DNA of 64,000 bases from Bacteroidales bacterium (GTDB taxonomy: Bacteria; Bacteroidota; Bacteroidia; Bacteroidales; UBA3663): positions 18,466 to 82,465 of the forward strand of contig JAFZBE010000055.1 of NCBI GenBank assembly GCA_017561935.1, written 5' to 3'. The notes under the pieces were generated by a model. The model was not told where the DNA came from and did not search any database. It saw only the letters and a list, made by a program, of their open reading frames with translations. Below, one piece after another: positions 15,840-26,434 of this stretch (position 1 is its first letter; the number at the start of each line of letters is the position of its first letter). Both the position numbers and the translations under genes were made by a program.

Positions 15840-18328
15840 GACCATGGAGTATTAACGATGATGGTAATATCTTGTGTGTTATCCAAACCAGTATCCAAGC
15901 GGAGCAGACGCAGACTTTCATCCCACGTCCAATCGGTTTGTTCCATTCCGTTCACGGAGATGCTTGTGGGCTTATTGTCGAGATAAGCTTCGATGCTATA
16001 TTGATGCGTGGCGGGGGTGAAGCGGGCACGGCCCTTCTTGTCCTTGACGGGACAGTTGGGCTTGCTTATAGTAAGCGTCCATTTGCATCCCGAAGTCCAA
16101 CGGCAATATTCTTCATCTCTAACAGATGCCGACTTTTCCCAATAAACCATCTCACTCCCTATGTGAGTCAGGGCGTATGCACCCTGCTGATAGTCGAGCG
16201 TGCGTCCGTCATCCTCATACAGATCAAAAGTGGCAGAGCCAATAGGATAACAGCATACGGTGATGGACTGCCCTTCCGACTGAGCCATCCACTGCACTTC
16301 GGGCTGCTTAACGATGATAGCGTCTTGCGGAATGAAGATAGGCATCAGCCACTGCGGTGTGAGGAACGACTTCCACTGACGGCCTTCGATGCGTTCGCCG
16401 GTCCAGAAATCAACCCACTTGCCGCCAGGGAAATAGACTGGACGCGACAACGCACCCTTGTTGGTGACGGGGCATATCATCATCGAATGACCGAACATAA
16501 ATTGGTCGCACATTCGGTAGGTCACTTCATCGTCCTGCCAGTCGTAGAGCATCGGGGTCATCATAGGACGTGAGGTCTGCGACATCTCCCAAGCATTACT
16601 ATAGAGATAAGGAATCAAAGTATAGCGCAACGAATCGTAGGTGGTGAAGATGCGTTGCGCCTCCTCTCCGTAAGTCCACGGCTCATGATAACGCGGATGA
16701 TCCATGCCGAAAAGCATCGCCACAGGACTGAACATACCGAACTGACACCAACGCAGATAGAGGTCGGTGTCGTAGGGCGAATATTGTTCGAAGCCGCCCA
16801 TGCAATGTGACCAGTAGCCCACACCCGACAGGGCCATGGTGAGTCCTCCACGTATCACAGGCTCGAACCATTGCCATTCGGTGCCCCAGTCGCCTGCCCA
16901 GATGAAGGGATAACGCTGAATACCGGCATAACCTTCGCGTGTATGGGTAAAACCACGCATACGATTGTGTTCAATGAAACGCTTGTAGGGTGCAGCGCCG
17001 TAGGCCAATGGGAAGAGGTTGTGGAGTTCGGCACCTGTGAACCCCTGATAGATAACGCTGTCCTGACGGCCCGGATAACGGAATGCACTGCCCACGTCAG
17101 TTTTGAAGAACTTGACACCATCGTTCACCACGCGCATCGGCCCATGCTGCCACCACCAGTCGGCCTGCTGTTCGTCGAAGAAATTGAAGACTCCCTGCTG
17201 CTCCATACCTGGGAAGAGGGCTCCTGCGGCCAGCGCGTCTTGATAGAGTGTCGAACTTGGGCCATCGTCGGCAATGCTGCGGACATGAAGTCCGAATAGG
17301 TCGATGTGTTCGGCATAGATGCTGTCAATCATCCCCTTGGGGTCGGGGAAAGCCAGCTGCCAGTTGTAGTTGCAGCCGCCATTGCGGAAACGGCTGTTGA
17401 AAATGCGCCAAGTGGAGTCGAGCCAGAGGATATCGACAGGGATACCCTCCTTGCGCATACGCTGCACAAGCGCCACGTTGTAGTGCTGGTTGGCATCCTG
17501 TTCGTGGTTCCAAGTGCCTCCGCTATAGCTGCCGAGATGCAGGCCGTATGCCGAACGTGGCATCATCGGACACGTTCCAGTGAGCATCTGATAATTATGG
17601 AGCATCGTCTGAATCTCAGGACCTTTGACGAAGTAATAGTCCAACTCTCCGCCATCGGCTTGCCAGCTATAGGTCTGGTTCGAAGTCCATCCCAGGTCCC
17701 AGTCCGTAGGCCATGCCGTGTGGAAAAAGATGCCATAGCCTTTGTTGCTCATGACCCAGGGCACGGGGCAATAGTTGGCACGCAAGATGTCCTTGCCACC
17801 CACGGCGGGACGGGGTCCGCGTCCCAATTCGACGTTTAGATGCACACGCTGTCCGCGCAAGTCCAACTGATCCATGCGCTCACCCAAGCCAAAGAAGTGT
17901 TCGTCGGGACGAAGAACACACGTGTTTTGTGGACCTATGCCACCAGCGGCAAGTTGACAGTCGGTCTCCTCATAGAGCACCTCGCCTGTGATGCGATCGA
18001 TCACCTTGATGCGCCAAGGGGAATCGACAATATGCAGCGACAGGACATCGGTCAAAACCACCACACCCTGCTTTGTCTCACGCACCTCGTACGCCACAGG
18101 ATCAAAATCGTACTTGATTACCATCCACTGTTCGTTGGGTCGAAACCCGAAATCCTCGCTCTTGGTGACACGGAACATGTCGGGCGTGCACATCTGCAGG
18201 CGCAATTTGCCCGAAGCTTGAGAATGGAACAACACCTCATTGCCCTCGACCGTCCACCAGATGCCAGCATAGAGGTTCGAAGCGCACAAGAGAAGGGTTG
18301 TTGCAATAATACAAATCAGCTTTCTCAT
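15836..18328 (-). CDS. Glycoside hydrolase family 31
   Basis: 830 residues from ATG 18328 (MRKLICIIATTLLLC), signal peptide ending near NLYA. It has the N-terminal beta-sandwich (about 25-230) and a TIM barrel with GH31 landmarks: VDILWLDSTWR, the nucleophile aspartate in FFKTDVGSAF, the acid/base aspartate in IWAGDWGTEW, and the late motif GVGYWSHCMGGF. A C-terminal beta-domain follows. GH31 enzymes remove alpha-linked glucose, xylose or galactose; the exact one cannot be told. It is coupled to the esterase downstream. It lies 117 bases past the susD stop, behind a strong hairpin at 18368, so it may depend on readthrough or an unseen promoter. Confidence 0.9.
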   Translation of the reverse strand: MRKLICIIATTLLLCASNLYAGIWWTVEGNEVLFHSQASGKLRLQMCTPDMFRVTKSEDFGFRPNEQWMVIKYDFDPVAYEVRETKQGVVVLTDVLSLHIVDSPWRIKVIDRITGEVLYEETDCQLAAGGIGPQNTCVLRPDEHFFGLGERMDQLDLRGQRVHLNVELGRGPRPAVGGKDILRANYCPVPWVMSNKGYGIFFHTAWPTDWDLGWTSNQTYSWQADGGELDYYFVKGPEIQTMLHNYQMLTGTCPMMPRSAYGLHLGSYSGGTWNHEQDANQHYNVALVQRMRKEGIPVDILWLDSTWRIFNSRFRNGGCNYNWQLAFPDPKGMIDSIYAEHIDLFGLHVRSIADDGPSSTLYQDALAAGALFPGMEQQGVFNFFDEQQADWWWQHGPMRVVNDGVKFFKTDVGSAFRYPGRQDSVIYQGFTGAELHNLFPLAYGAAPYKRFIEHNRMRGFTHTREGYAGIQRYPFIWAGDWGTEWQWFEPVIRGGLTMALSGVGYWSHCMGGFEQYSPYDTDLYLRWCQFGMFSPVAMLFGMDHPRYHEPWTYGEEAQRIFTTYDSLRYTLIPYLYSNAWEMSQTSRPMMTPMLYDWQDDEVTYRMCDQFMFGHSMMICPVTNKGALSRPVYFPGGKWVDFWTGERIEGRQWKSFLTPQWLMPIFIPQDAIIVKQPEVQWMAQSEGQSITVCCYPIGSATFDLYEDDGRTLDYQQGAYALTHIGSEMVYWEKSASVRDEEYCRWTSGCKWTLTISKPNCPVKDKKGRARFTPATHQYSIEAYLDNKPTSISVNGMEQTDWTWDESLRLLRLDTGLDNTQDITIIVNTPWS

Positions 18329-18367
18329 ATTTATAAATGGTAAAATCGAAATAATAAAATGTTTAAA

Positions 18368-18398
18368 ATGCGCCAACCGAAACGCTCGGTTGGCGCAT
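18368..18398 (-). terminator. Terminator between susD1 and GH31
   Basis: A 13-bp perfect stem (ATGCGCCAACCGA at 18368-18380, complement at 18386-18398) with a 5-base loop. On the minus strand it is followed by TTTAAAC and an AT-rich stretch. It would end or attenuate the susC1-susD1 transcript before the GH31 gene. Confidence 0.75.
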
Positions 18399-18445
18399 CT
18401 ATTATGCCTCTCTGACAATAGGCTTACCCTATCGTCATTGATTAT

Positions 18446-20674
18446 TTACTTCGACTGGAAACCATAACCCTGAATCAGGACATCAGGATTCTGCTTGATT
18501 ACGTCACCGTGCATTGGGAACATATAGATGGGAGGAGTCTTCGACTCGTAGCCGTTATATACATACGTATAGTAGGCATCGATGTTATCCTGCTTGTCGA
18601 TAATCTCCTTGCCCCAAGCGGTGCGGACATAACCCTCGGCTTCGAGAGCTTGGGCCTCGGCTCCATCGGGATCGATGTATTCGAACATGCCCTTCACGGC
18701 CACGTTGGTGCGAAGATCGGAAGCAATGCCCACGGCTGCCGCCTGCGTAGCATCCAGACCAAACTTGAGAGCGCCGAACGTAGGATCACCCCAATACTTT
18801 CCTACCGAATACCAGTCGTCATTCTGACCACGCCATGCCGGCCATAGCACTGGATTGTTACGGTCGGTGCAAGTGGCGGTGAGACGATAGCCCACACCAT
18901 AATCGGCAGGATTGACATCCTTGATCCATACATAGAGTGGCATCTGGTTGCCGTTAGCAAAGGTATGATAACCCTTGGTCTGCAGGTCGTCGAGGATGGC
19001 CTTGGTGCGTGTCTTGAAACTGGTGACAATCTCATCAACATAGCCCGAACGAACGACATCCCACTTGCGGACACCTTCACCACCGAACTCAAGCTTGCGC
19101 TCCTCGTAGATAGCATGACGCAGGTCACCGCACTTGGCAATGAAGGCATCGAGGTCGGCTGTGCCAGCAAATGCACGCTGATGCACCTTATTAAGATACT
19201 GACGAGCTACCGCCGTGTTGCCCAAGTCACACTCCACCTCGGCATACATGAGCAGAACCTCCGCAAAGCGCATATAGGGGCAATTGATGCCAGCCTGACG
19301 CTGGGTAACCACGTAGGGGCTTGACATTCGGTTCTCGTCCCACTTGTTGAGTGCAAAGCCACCAGCCTTGGCGGTCGAACCCTTCGAGAACGGGATCAGA
19401 CGTTCCTGTCCGTTGCCACGCGAACCGAAGGCTGTGACGGTGACATCGCGACGCATATCGTCCGGATCAAAGTCGTCGTAGTAGTAAACCAGATTGAAAC
19501 GGCACTGACCATAGGTCTTGCAAGGGTAGTTGTACGACTTGGAGCCATCCGATGGGCGACCGAAGGCGTAGGGACGTTCGGTCTGAACACCCTGTGTTTC
19601 GGGGATCTCATACACATCCTCGTCGGCAAACTGGAGGTCCATCATCTGCTGGAAGACATATTGGAACGGATTGCCGAAGGCCTTCGAAGCCAGGCCATCG
19701 CCGCTGGTTCGCGGGTCGGTTTCCTGGAAGACGACGCCCGGACCAGGATTCTCGACAGCACTCTTCAAATAAGTTTCGGCCACACGATAGAGATCCTGCC
19801 AGTCGGTGCGACGGCCGTAGAAGCACTTGTACTTGTCGCTGGTATAAAGCTTTTCGAACGAAACAGCAGAACCATCGAGCTTGGTGTAGTAGTTGTCGCC
19901 TAAGTCGGTGCGACGTGTCTGGTAACCTGCCTCCCACAGGGCAATGCGGCCGATGAGACCATCCACGTAGGTGCGGCTCATGTAGCTCTTGTCGCGCGAA
20001 CCCTCACCGGGTCGATACATCAGCGGCTCCACCTTCTTCAGGAGGTCGAGGTTGTATTCGGCGATATAGCTTCGGTTGGTGAGCTCGGTGGCCTCCTCGC
20101 CCGAAACCAGCTGGAGGGGCACATCTCCGTAGAATCTGGTAAGCTCATAATAGAGCGTAGCTCTCAGGGCGATGGCCTCGCCATAGATCTGGCTCAGGTC
20201 AGAGGGGCCGGTCTGATGGATCATCTCCTCGAAAGAGGCAGCCGACTCGAAGCTATTGATGATGGTGTTGCAGATGGCAATGATCTTATACACGTTGTTC
20301 CAAGTGCCGCTCAACGTACCGTTGTTCGATACGTTCGGATAGTTCTCGGGGCCACGGAGGTTCTTCGTGTTGTCGATGTAGCCATAATAGTTCGAGATTA
20401 CCCAACGGTTGATCTGTGAGCCGTAGTACTCGGGCTGCGCCTCGGTATCGGAACTGCCCACCACCATATCGTAGAATGCACCATTGGAGTGAAGATTGGA
20501 GCTGCTGCGCCAAAGACTATAGGCATTCTGCAAGGCTGCCTTGGCAGTCTCGGACGAAGCAAACACGAAATCGACATCAGCCTGTGAAGGTGAGGAAGTC
20601 TCCAGAATGTCATCACATGAGGTCGCGCCCCAAAGGAGGCTCAGGCCCATGATGCTATAGATTATCTTTTTCAT
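18446..20674 (-). CDS. SusD/RagB-family glycan-binding lipoprotein 1
   Basis: 742 residues, lipoprotein signal MKKIIYSIMGLSLLWGATSC. The typical RagB/SusD helical (TPR) body is seen in the first 350 residues, with the family stretch GEAIALRATLYYELTRFYGDVPL. It would sit on the cell surface as the lid of the SusC channel next to it, binding the oligosaccharide. It follows susC1 by 12 bases, the usual order. At 742 residues it is longer than the common 500-600. It is clearly related to SusD2 at 24284 (both have ETSSPSQADVDFVF/EPTSPSVVDADFVF near the N-terminus), so the two pairs look like a duplication. Confidence 0.93.
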   Translation of the reverse strand: MKKIIYSIMGLSLLWGATSCDDILETSSPSQADVDFVFASSETAKAALQNAYSLWRSSSNLHSNGAFYDMVVGSSDTEAQPEYYGSQINRWVISNYYGYIDNTKNLRGPENYPNVSNNGTLSGTWNNVYKIIAICNTIINSFESAASFEEMIHQTGPSDLSQIYGEAIALRATLYYELTRFYGDVPLQLVSGEEATELTNRSYIAEYNLDLLKKVEPLMYRPGEGSRDKSYMSRTYVDGLIGRIALWEAGYQTRRTDLGDNYYTKLDGSAVSFEKLYTSDKYKCFYGRRTDWQDLYRVAETYLKSAVENPGPGVVFQETDPRTSGDGLASKAFGNPFQYVFQQMMDLQFADEDVYEIPETQGVQTERPYAFGRPSDGSKSYNYPCKTYGQCRFNLVYYYDDFDPDDMRRDVTVTAFGSRGNGQERLIPFSKGSTAKAGGFALNKWDENRMSSPYVVTQRQAGINCPYMRFAEVLLMYAEVECDLGNTAVARQYLNKVHQRAFAGTADLDAFIAKCGDLRHAIYEERKLEFGGEGVRKWDVVRSGYVDEIVTSFKTRTKAILDDLQTKGYHTFANGNQMPLYVWIKDVNPADYGVGYRLTATCTDRNNPVLWPAWRGQNDDWYSVGKYWGDPTFGALKFGLDATQAAAVGIASDLRTNVAVKGMFEYIDPDGAEAQALEAEGYVRTAWGKEIIDKQDNIDAYYTYVYNGYESKTPPIYMFPMHGDVIKQNPDVLIQGYGFQSK

Positions 20675-20686
20675 ATATGCTGCAAA

Positions 20687-23600
20687 TTAAAATTCTAGGT
20701 TGATACCAAATGTGAAGGTCTTCGGTCGCATGTAGGCACCATAGTCAAGACCTGGGGTAGGATAGTTGCCGTTGGCACTTGGGTTAACGTTCACGTCAGG
20801 ATCCAAGCCTCTGTAACCAGTGATGGTGAAGACGTTGCCGGCAGTGAAATATACGCGGAAGCGCTCGACCTTGGCTTTCTGCGTCAGCTTCTTTGGCATG
20901 GTGTAGCCGATGGTGAAGTTGCTGAGACGGAGGTAGGAGGCATCCTCGATGAACTCGTCATAAACTACATTCTGCTCCATATAGGCCACAGGATATTTGG
21001 CACCCGAGTTCAAGCTGTTGAGTTCGCCGGGATCGGTCACAAGCGTGAGTTCGCCATTCTCAATCTTGGTGAGATGATACATATCGTTGAGGAAAGTCAT
21101 CTTGTTCTTGCCGATACCCGTCTCCTTGCCACCGTTAAGCTGTGACATACGCTGGGCATTGTAGATATTGCCACCAATCTGATAGGTGAAATTGGCATTG
21201 AAGTCAAACCACTTGTAGTTACCGCTGAAGTTGAAGCCGCCGGTGTGGTGAGCCATGATCTCGCCGATGTTGGTCACGTCGGCATTGTCAACCACGCCCG
21301 AACCATCGACATCCTGCAAGCGAAGCATACCAGGGAATGCAGTTTGTCCATCGGGACGTGGGAAACCCTTATTAGGATTGCAAGTACCTGTTACGGCTGT
21401 CGAGATGTCGGGGATACCCGACTTCAAAACATACTGGCCGTTGACGATGTCGAAGTCATCGACGGTATAGAAACCTACACCTTCTTTCTTGAATCCCTGA
21501 ACAACGCCCACTGGCATATCTTCGGCCAACATGAAGTCATTGCCCGGCATCTGGCCCGAACCGAATGTTCTCGATCCATAGTAAATGTTGGTATGGTTCG
21601 GCAACTCATCAACGTTGTTGTTGTTGAAGTTGTAGGTCATCGAGAAGTTCAAGTTGAAGTCCTTAGTGTGGACGAGCAAGGCGTTGAGAGCGATTTCGAA
21701 ACCCTTATTACTGGTCTGACCCATGTTCTTCATCTGGTATGTATAACCGGTCGAAGCGTCAATTTCGTCACGCATCAGTAGGTCCTTGGTCGTATTCCAA
21801 TAGATATCGAAAGTACCATTGATGCGATTCAGGAAACCATAATCAAGACCAATATTACGGCTGATGGTGGTCTCCCATTTGAGGTCGGGATTAGACTTCA
21901 TGCCGGCAGGTGCATAGACATTTACAGTACCACCATTCCATGAGGTTGTCGAGGTAGACCAAGTTTCACGCCAGAGAGACGAATTGATGTTGTCAGCACC
22001 AGACTCACCATACGAGAGACGGAGTTTGAGGTTGTCAAGCCATTCGCGGGTATTCTCAAGGAAAGGCTCGTCACTAATACGCCATGCAAGAGCGGCAGCG
22101 GGGAAGTAGCCCCAGTGATTGTTTGTACCGAACTTGCTCGAACCATCGGCACGGAATGTTGCAGTGAACAGGTAACGACCCAGCAATGAATAATTCAGTC
22201 GGCCGAACCAAGATACCGTAGCCTCAGGTACGTCGATGGTATTGGTATAATAGTTTTCGGTAGGACGCGACTCCGAGTCACCCATGTTCATCATACCGAA
22301 CACGCGGTCCATATCCCAGATGTCGTCGGTCGGATAACCCGCACCGATCATATAGCTCTGTTGCGACTTGCTCCTGAGCACCTCATTGCCAAGCATGAAG
22401 TTCAAACTGTGATTATCACCCAAGCCCTGCACATCATAGTTCAACGTAGTCACCGAACGGAAGTTCTGGCTTTCAGTCTTGGTGAGCGTAGCATATTTGT
22501 AGCCTTTGGTGTAGTCGGTTGTATGGTCAGAGTCTTCGAAATACTTGGCTTGTCTCCAACCGCCACCGAGAGCGAGCTCGGAGCGCAAGGAAAGACCCTT
22601 GAGGATTTCATAAGTAAGTGCGAAATTGCCACGCAGACGATTGTTTGTCGAACCGTTATACATGTGCTCAAGGGCGTAGAGTGGGTTATTGCCTTCCTCG
22701 AAGTTGTTGGCACCCAGACCGAAATAGCTTACGAGACCATCACCCAACGGATTGTCGATGGGACGGAACTCGAACGCGGAAGACAATGCAGTACCACGGC
22801 CGGTCGAGATATTTTCACGGCCAGTGACGTGAACATTGGCATAACGCAGGTCCATATCGAAGGTCAGACGCTTGTTGATCTTCTGCTTTAGCTTGAGGTT
22901 GATGCTGTAACGCTCATAACCCGAGCGGATCTTCGTGCCTTCATCATCGGTATAACCGACCGAGAGGGTATATTTGGTCCTCTCTGAGCCGCCCGACATT
23001 GACACGTTGTGGTTCCACTGGATTGCAGTGCGCAGCAGATCGTCAGTCCAATCGTGGGCCTCCACGTTAGCATAATCGTTCCAATGGTTGCCACCCAGGG
23101 CACCAAGGCCGTAGTATTTGGCAATGCCGTCTGCAAGTCCTGAACCATAAGAGTCGCCATAACTCCACACATAACGCAGATAGTCCTGGGCTCCAAGAGC
23201 CTCGGTGGTCTTGGTCACATTTTTGACCTGCATGAATCCGGAATATGAGATCGAAAGCTTGTCCTTGTCAGCGGCTTTCGTGGTGACGAGGATTACACCG
23301 TTTGCACCACGTGCACCATAGATGGCCGTCGAAGCGGCGTCCTTCAGCACGTCGATGCTCACAATTTGATCGGCGGGGATGTCGGAGATGGATCCTGCGG
23401 GGAAACCATCGACGATGAAGAGTGGATCATTACTCTGAGAGATGGAGCCGCCACCACGCACACGGATGGTTGTGCTACCACCAGGACGACCATCCTGCGA
23501 AACAACGCTTACACCAGCGAGCTTGCCCTGAAGAGCTTGCGATACGTCAGACACAGGATTAGCCACAAGTTCCTTGGAGCTGACCGAAGAAACCGAACCG

Positions 23601-23980
23601 GTGAGGTCGCGCTTCTTGACAGTTCCATAACCGATGACCACAACTTCATCAAGTTCGTCACGATCTTCCTCAATCTTAATGTTAAATCTGTTCTTACCAG
23701 CCACAGGAATCGTCTGCTCCCTATAGCCGATATAGGTCACCTTGAGCGTCGAGTTTTCGGCGACGTTCGAAATACTAAATTTACCATCCATGTCGGTGGT
23801 AGCACCGTTAGTTGTGCCGACGACGATGACATTGGCTCCAATCACAGGGTCGCCTAATTCATCGATCACGGTACCCGTCACAGTCTTGGTCTGGGCAATG
23901 ACGAAGGCACTGCTGAGGGCAAATGCCATCAACAGTGTTGCCAATCTTCCCAACCATTGGTTGCATGTACTTCTTTTCAT
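20687..23980 (-). CDS. SusC-family TonB-dependent outer-membrane transporter 1
   Basis: 1097 residues. Signal peptide ends near FVIAQ; then a carboxypeptidase-D-regulatory-like domain (about 33-110), the plug domain (about 115-235; VVVIGYGTVKKRDLTGSV, DPLFIVDGFP, IYGARGANGVILVTTK) and the 22-strand barrel, ending in an aromatic-type terminus (FGINLEF). It imports oligosaccharides with energy from TonB/ExbBD. Its N-terminal 120 residues are almost the same as those of SusC2 and SusC3. Promoter at 24039-24071. Confidence 0.95.
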   Translation of the reverse strand: MKRSTCNQWLGRLATLLMAFALSSAFVIAQTKTVTGTVIDELGDPVIGANVIVVGTTNGATTDMDGKFSISNVAENSTLKVTYIGYREQTIPVAGKNRFNIKIEEDRDELDEVVVIGYGTVKKRDLTGSVSSVSSKELVANPVSDVSQALQGKLAGVSVVSQDGRPGGSTTIRVRGGGSISQSNDPLFIVDGFPAGSISDIPADQIVSIDVLKDAASTAIYGARGANGVILVTTKAADKDKLSISYSGFMQVKNVTKTTEALGAQDYLRYVWSYGDSYGSGLADGIAKYYGLGALGGNHWNDYANVEAHDWTDDLLRTAIQWNHNVSMSGGSERTKYTLSVGYTDDEGTKIRSGYERYSINLKLKQKINKRLTFDMDLRYANVHVTGRENISTGRGTALSSAFEFRPIDNPLGDGLVSYFGLGANNFEEGNNPLYALEHMYNGSTNNRLRGNFALTYEILKGLSLRSELALGGGWRQAKYFEDSDHTTDYTKGYKYATLTKTESQNFRSVTTLNYDVQGLGDNHSLNFMLGNEVLRSKSQQSYMIGAGYPTDDIWDMDRVFGMMNMGDSESRPTENYYTNTIDVPEATVSWFGRLNYSLLGRYLFTATFRADGSSKFGTNNHWGYFPAAALAWRISDEPFLENTREWLDNLKLRLSYGESGADNINSSLWRETWSTSTTSWNGGTVNVYAPAGMKSNPDLKWETTISRNIGLDYGFLNRINGTFDIYWNTTKDLLMRDEIDASTGYTYQMKNMGQTSNKGFEIALNALLVHTKDFNLNFSMTYNFNNNNVDELPNHTNIYYGSRTFGSGQMPGNDFMLAEDMPVGVVQGFKKEGVGFYTVDDFDIVNGQYVLKSGIPDISTAVTGTCNPNKGFPRPDGQTAFPGMLRLQDVDGSGVVDNADVTNIGEIMAHHTGGFNFSGNYKWFDFNANFTYQIGGNIYNAQRMSQLNGGKETGIGKNKMTFLNDMYHLTKIENGELTLVTDPGELNSLNSGAKYPVAYMEQNVVYDEFIEDASYLRLSNFTIGYTMPKKLTQKAKVERFRVYFTAGNVFTITGYRGLDPDVNVNPSANGNYPTPGLDYGAYMRPKTFTFGINLEF

Positions 23981-24038
23981 GTCGAAAAAAGTTTGTGTTA
24001 GGGAATGATAGTTTGTGTTACAATGTATTTTAAGCGGT

Positions 24039-24071
24039 GCAAAGATGCGATTTTTTTTGTTTTATTCCAAA
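24039..24071 (-). promoter_or_regulatory. Promoter of susC1
   Basis: On the minus strand TTTG (24068-24071), 20 bases, then CATCTTTGC (24039-24047), followed by ACCGC. The first base of the -7 box differs from consensus (C for T), the same change as at susC2. The remaining 303-base gap 23981-24283 is AT-rich and holds only this promoter and the susD2 terminator. Confidence 0.7.
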
Positions 24072-24230
24072 TATTTGTTCGAAAAAATGCAAAAATACGT
24101 GAAATTTATGGCAAATATATCAAATACTTTCTATTTTTTCCTAATTATTATCATTTATTTTTTATTTTTTCATTTGTTTCATTTCTTTTTGTCATCGATT
24201 GCGAAAGCAAATGCACATAAAACAAAATTA

Positions 24231-24257
24231 ACCCCGACAAGAAAAACCTGTCGGGGT
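24231..24257 (-). terminator. Terminator after susD2
   Basis: 9-bp stem (ACCCCGACA at 24231-24239, complement at 24249-24257), loop of 9, then TTAATTTTGTTTT on the minus strand. It lies 27 bases past the susD2 stop. Confidence 0.8.
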
Positions 24258-24283
24258 GATGATATTTGACGGGAACACGAAGG

Positions 24284-26413
24284 TTACTCGTTCATGAAGC
24301 CATAGCCATTGGTGAAACCACCGGTAGCGACGGCGTTCGGGCAGATGGGCCAAAGGTAGATGGGAGCTGAGACGTAGTCATAGTCCTTGAAGAGGTAGGT
24401 GTCGTACTCGTCGCGATACTTCACCAGATCGCTGCCCCAAGCAGTCTCGGTATAACCATCGGCCAACAGTGCAGCACCATCAACAGGAGCAAACAGTCCC
24501 TGGATGGCCATGTTGGTCTCGGCGGGTGTGCCATTCCAACCAAATGCAGCCCAATCGTCATGCACGCCACGCCAACCAGGATATGTGACAGGATTGTTTT
24601 CGTCTGTACACTGGGTAGTAAGACGATAGCCCAACTCAGTCTTGGCATCGACCATCTTTGTATAGATGCTGGTGGAGATGACATTGCCGTTGGCGAAAGT
24701 GTAGCTGCCGTTAGCTGCCAAGCCGTCCATCATGGCCTTGGTCATGTCCTTGATGCGCTTGATGGCCCATGGCAGACGGCCGGTGCGAATCAACGTGAAG
24801 CGACGATCGCCCTCGCCGGCATACTCGAAGCCGCGCTCCTCGATTATGGCGTTGAAAACGCTACCACAATCGGCAATGAATCCATCGGTATTGGCCTCAG
24901 CAGCCGAGGCGAACGAACGCTCGCGAACAATCTTCAGATAGTTCTTTGCTGTTGCCTCATCACCAGTCATAGCGCAGGCTTCGGCATAGCCCAAATAGAT
25001 TTCGGACATGCGCATATAGGGACCATTGACGCCCGACTTGCGCTGTGCTAGGGTATTGGGCGTGGTCATGCGGTTGTCGTCCCACTTGTTCATGCCGAGA
25101 CCGCCGCCCTTGGCCTGTGATCCAGGCACAAAGGGTAGAATAATCTCTGCACCGCCAGTGGTGCCTGTCACTGCCACGGTCACGTCACGACGCTTGTCGC
25201 GGGGGTCGAACACACCGTAATAATAGGCGGGGTTGATACGTGCCTGTCCGTAGCACTTGCAGGGATAAGCATTTTTCGAGCCACCCGTGCCGGGGCGTCC
25301 GCTGGAATAGGTGCGCTCGTCGCTCGACACATTGAACTGCATGGGGTACTCGTAAATCGACTCATCGGCATAAGCAGCATCATCCTCCATCATCTGCTGG
25401 AAGAAGTACTGGTGAGGATTGTCGAATACCTGACCGGCCTTGGAAGTGGCACGAGGGTCGGAAGTGTAGAACTTGGCGGAACCTGCATGGTCGATAGCGG
25501 CCTTGAAGTAAGTCTTGGCCATCTGGTAGAGGGTCTGCCAGTCGCTGCGGCGTGCATAGAAAGCATTGGCGGCATTGGCGTTGGGGTTACCAAGCTGCTC
25601 GAAAGAAACAGTTTCACCTTTACCGTTGATGTAGGTGAGGTCGCTGCGGCGCGTCTGGTAGCCGGCTGCTTCGAGGGCAATGCGGCCGATGAGGCCATCG
25701 ACATAGGTTTGAGAGAAGTAGTTCTTAGCCTTGGAATCGACATCCGGAATGGAACCAACGGGATACATCAGTGGCTCGACCTTAACGAGATCGGCGAGGA
25801 TACAGTCGTAGATGGAATCACGTGACGTAAGGCCGCCCGTAGCTTCGCCGAAGACGGTGGCAAATGGTACGTCGCCATAGTATTTGATGAGCTCGCGATA
25901 AGCGGTGGCACGCAGGGCAATAGCTTCGCCGTACATCTGTCCGATGCCCGAAGGGGTTCCTGCAGCTATAGCCTCCTGGCCCGTTTCAGACTGTTCAATA
26001 CCCTGAATCACGGCATTGGCTTTACCAATCACGTTGAAGAGCTGGACGTAGGCACCCGAGTTGTTATTGCTGGAATAGGAATCGATATCGTAGGTGCTGG
26101 CCAAGGTACCATTGGAATAGAAGCTCTCGGGCACGTGGCGTGCAATCTGGTTGGTGTAAGCCTCTGGATGGCGCTCGATGTCTGAGCCGGCAATATCGGC
26201 AGCATAGAACAGACCAGCACCGAAAACATAGCTGTTGGCTGTGGCACGCCAGGATTCGTAACCACCCTCCAATGCCGCACGGGCAGTGGTGGTGTTGGAG
26301 AACACGAAATCGGCATCTACCACCGACGGAGAAGTGGGCTCCAGATAATTCTCGCATGCGGCAAAGACCATGGCTCCGACCACAAGGAGTGCAGAATATA
26401 ATAGCTTTTTCAT
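24284..26413 (-). CDS. SusD/RagB-family glycan-binding lipoprotein 2
   Basis: 709 residues, lipoprotein signal MKKLLYSALLVVGAMVFAAC. Same architecture as SusD1, with GEAIALRATAYRELIKYYGDVPF in the helical body and QTYVDGLIGRIALEAAGYQTRR, which is shared almost word for word with SusD1. It pairs with SusC2, 21 bases upstream. The two SusD proteins diverge mostly in loops that could face the ligand, which fits binding of related but different oligosaccharides. Confidence 0.93.
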   Translation of the reverse strand: MKKLLYSALLVVGAMVFAACENYLEPTSPSVVDADFVFSNTTTARAALEGGYESWRATANSYVFGAGLFYAADIAGSDIERHPEAYTNQIARHVPESFYSNGTLASTYDIDSYSSNNNSGAYVQLFNVIGKANAVIQGIEQSETGQEAIAAGTPSGIGQMYGEAIALRATAYRELIKYYGDVPFATVFGEATGGLTSRDSIYDCILADLVKVEPLMYPVGSIPDVDSKAKNYFSQTYVDGLIGRIALEAAGYQTRRSDLTYINGKGETVSFEQLGNPNANAANAFYARRSDWQTLYQMAKTYFKAAIDHAGSAKFYTSDPRATSKAGQVFDNPHQYFFQQMMEDDAAYADESIYEYPMQFNVSSDERTYSSGRPGTGGSKNAYPCKCYGQARINPAYYYGVFDPRDKRRDVTVAVTGTTGGAEIILPFVPGSQAKGGGLGMNKWDDNRMTTPNTLAQRKSGVNGPYMRMSEIYLGYAEACAMTGDEATAKNYLKIVRERSFASAAEANTDGFIADCGSVFNAIIEERGFEYAGEGDRRFTLIRTGRLPWAIKRIKDMTKAMMDGLAANGSYTFANGNVISTSIYTKMVDAKTELGYRLTTQCTDENNPVTYPGWRGVHDDWAAFGWNGTPAETNMAIQGLFAPVDGAALLADGYTETAWGSDLVKYRDEYDTYLFKDYDYVSAPIYLWPICPNAVATGGFTNGYGFMNE

Positions 26414-26434
26414 ATCATTGATCGTTTAGAATGA

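Noticed and set aside
17915..17932. Palindrome AACACACGTGTTTT as another parS site
   Set aside because: Only the central CACGTG fits; the flanks do not match GTTTC/GAAAC. The same holds for CACGTG at about 9932, 25820, 35333 and 41639.
24005..24269. Short AT-rich frames between susC1 and susD2
   Set aside because: Low-complexity Phe/Ile/Lys translations over a promoter and a terminator.
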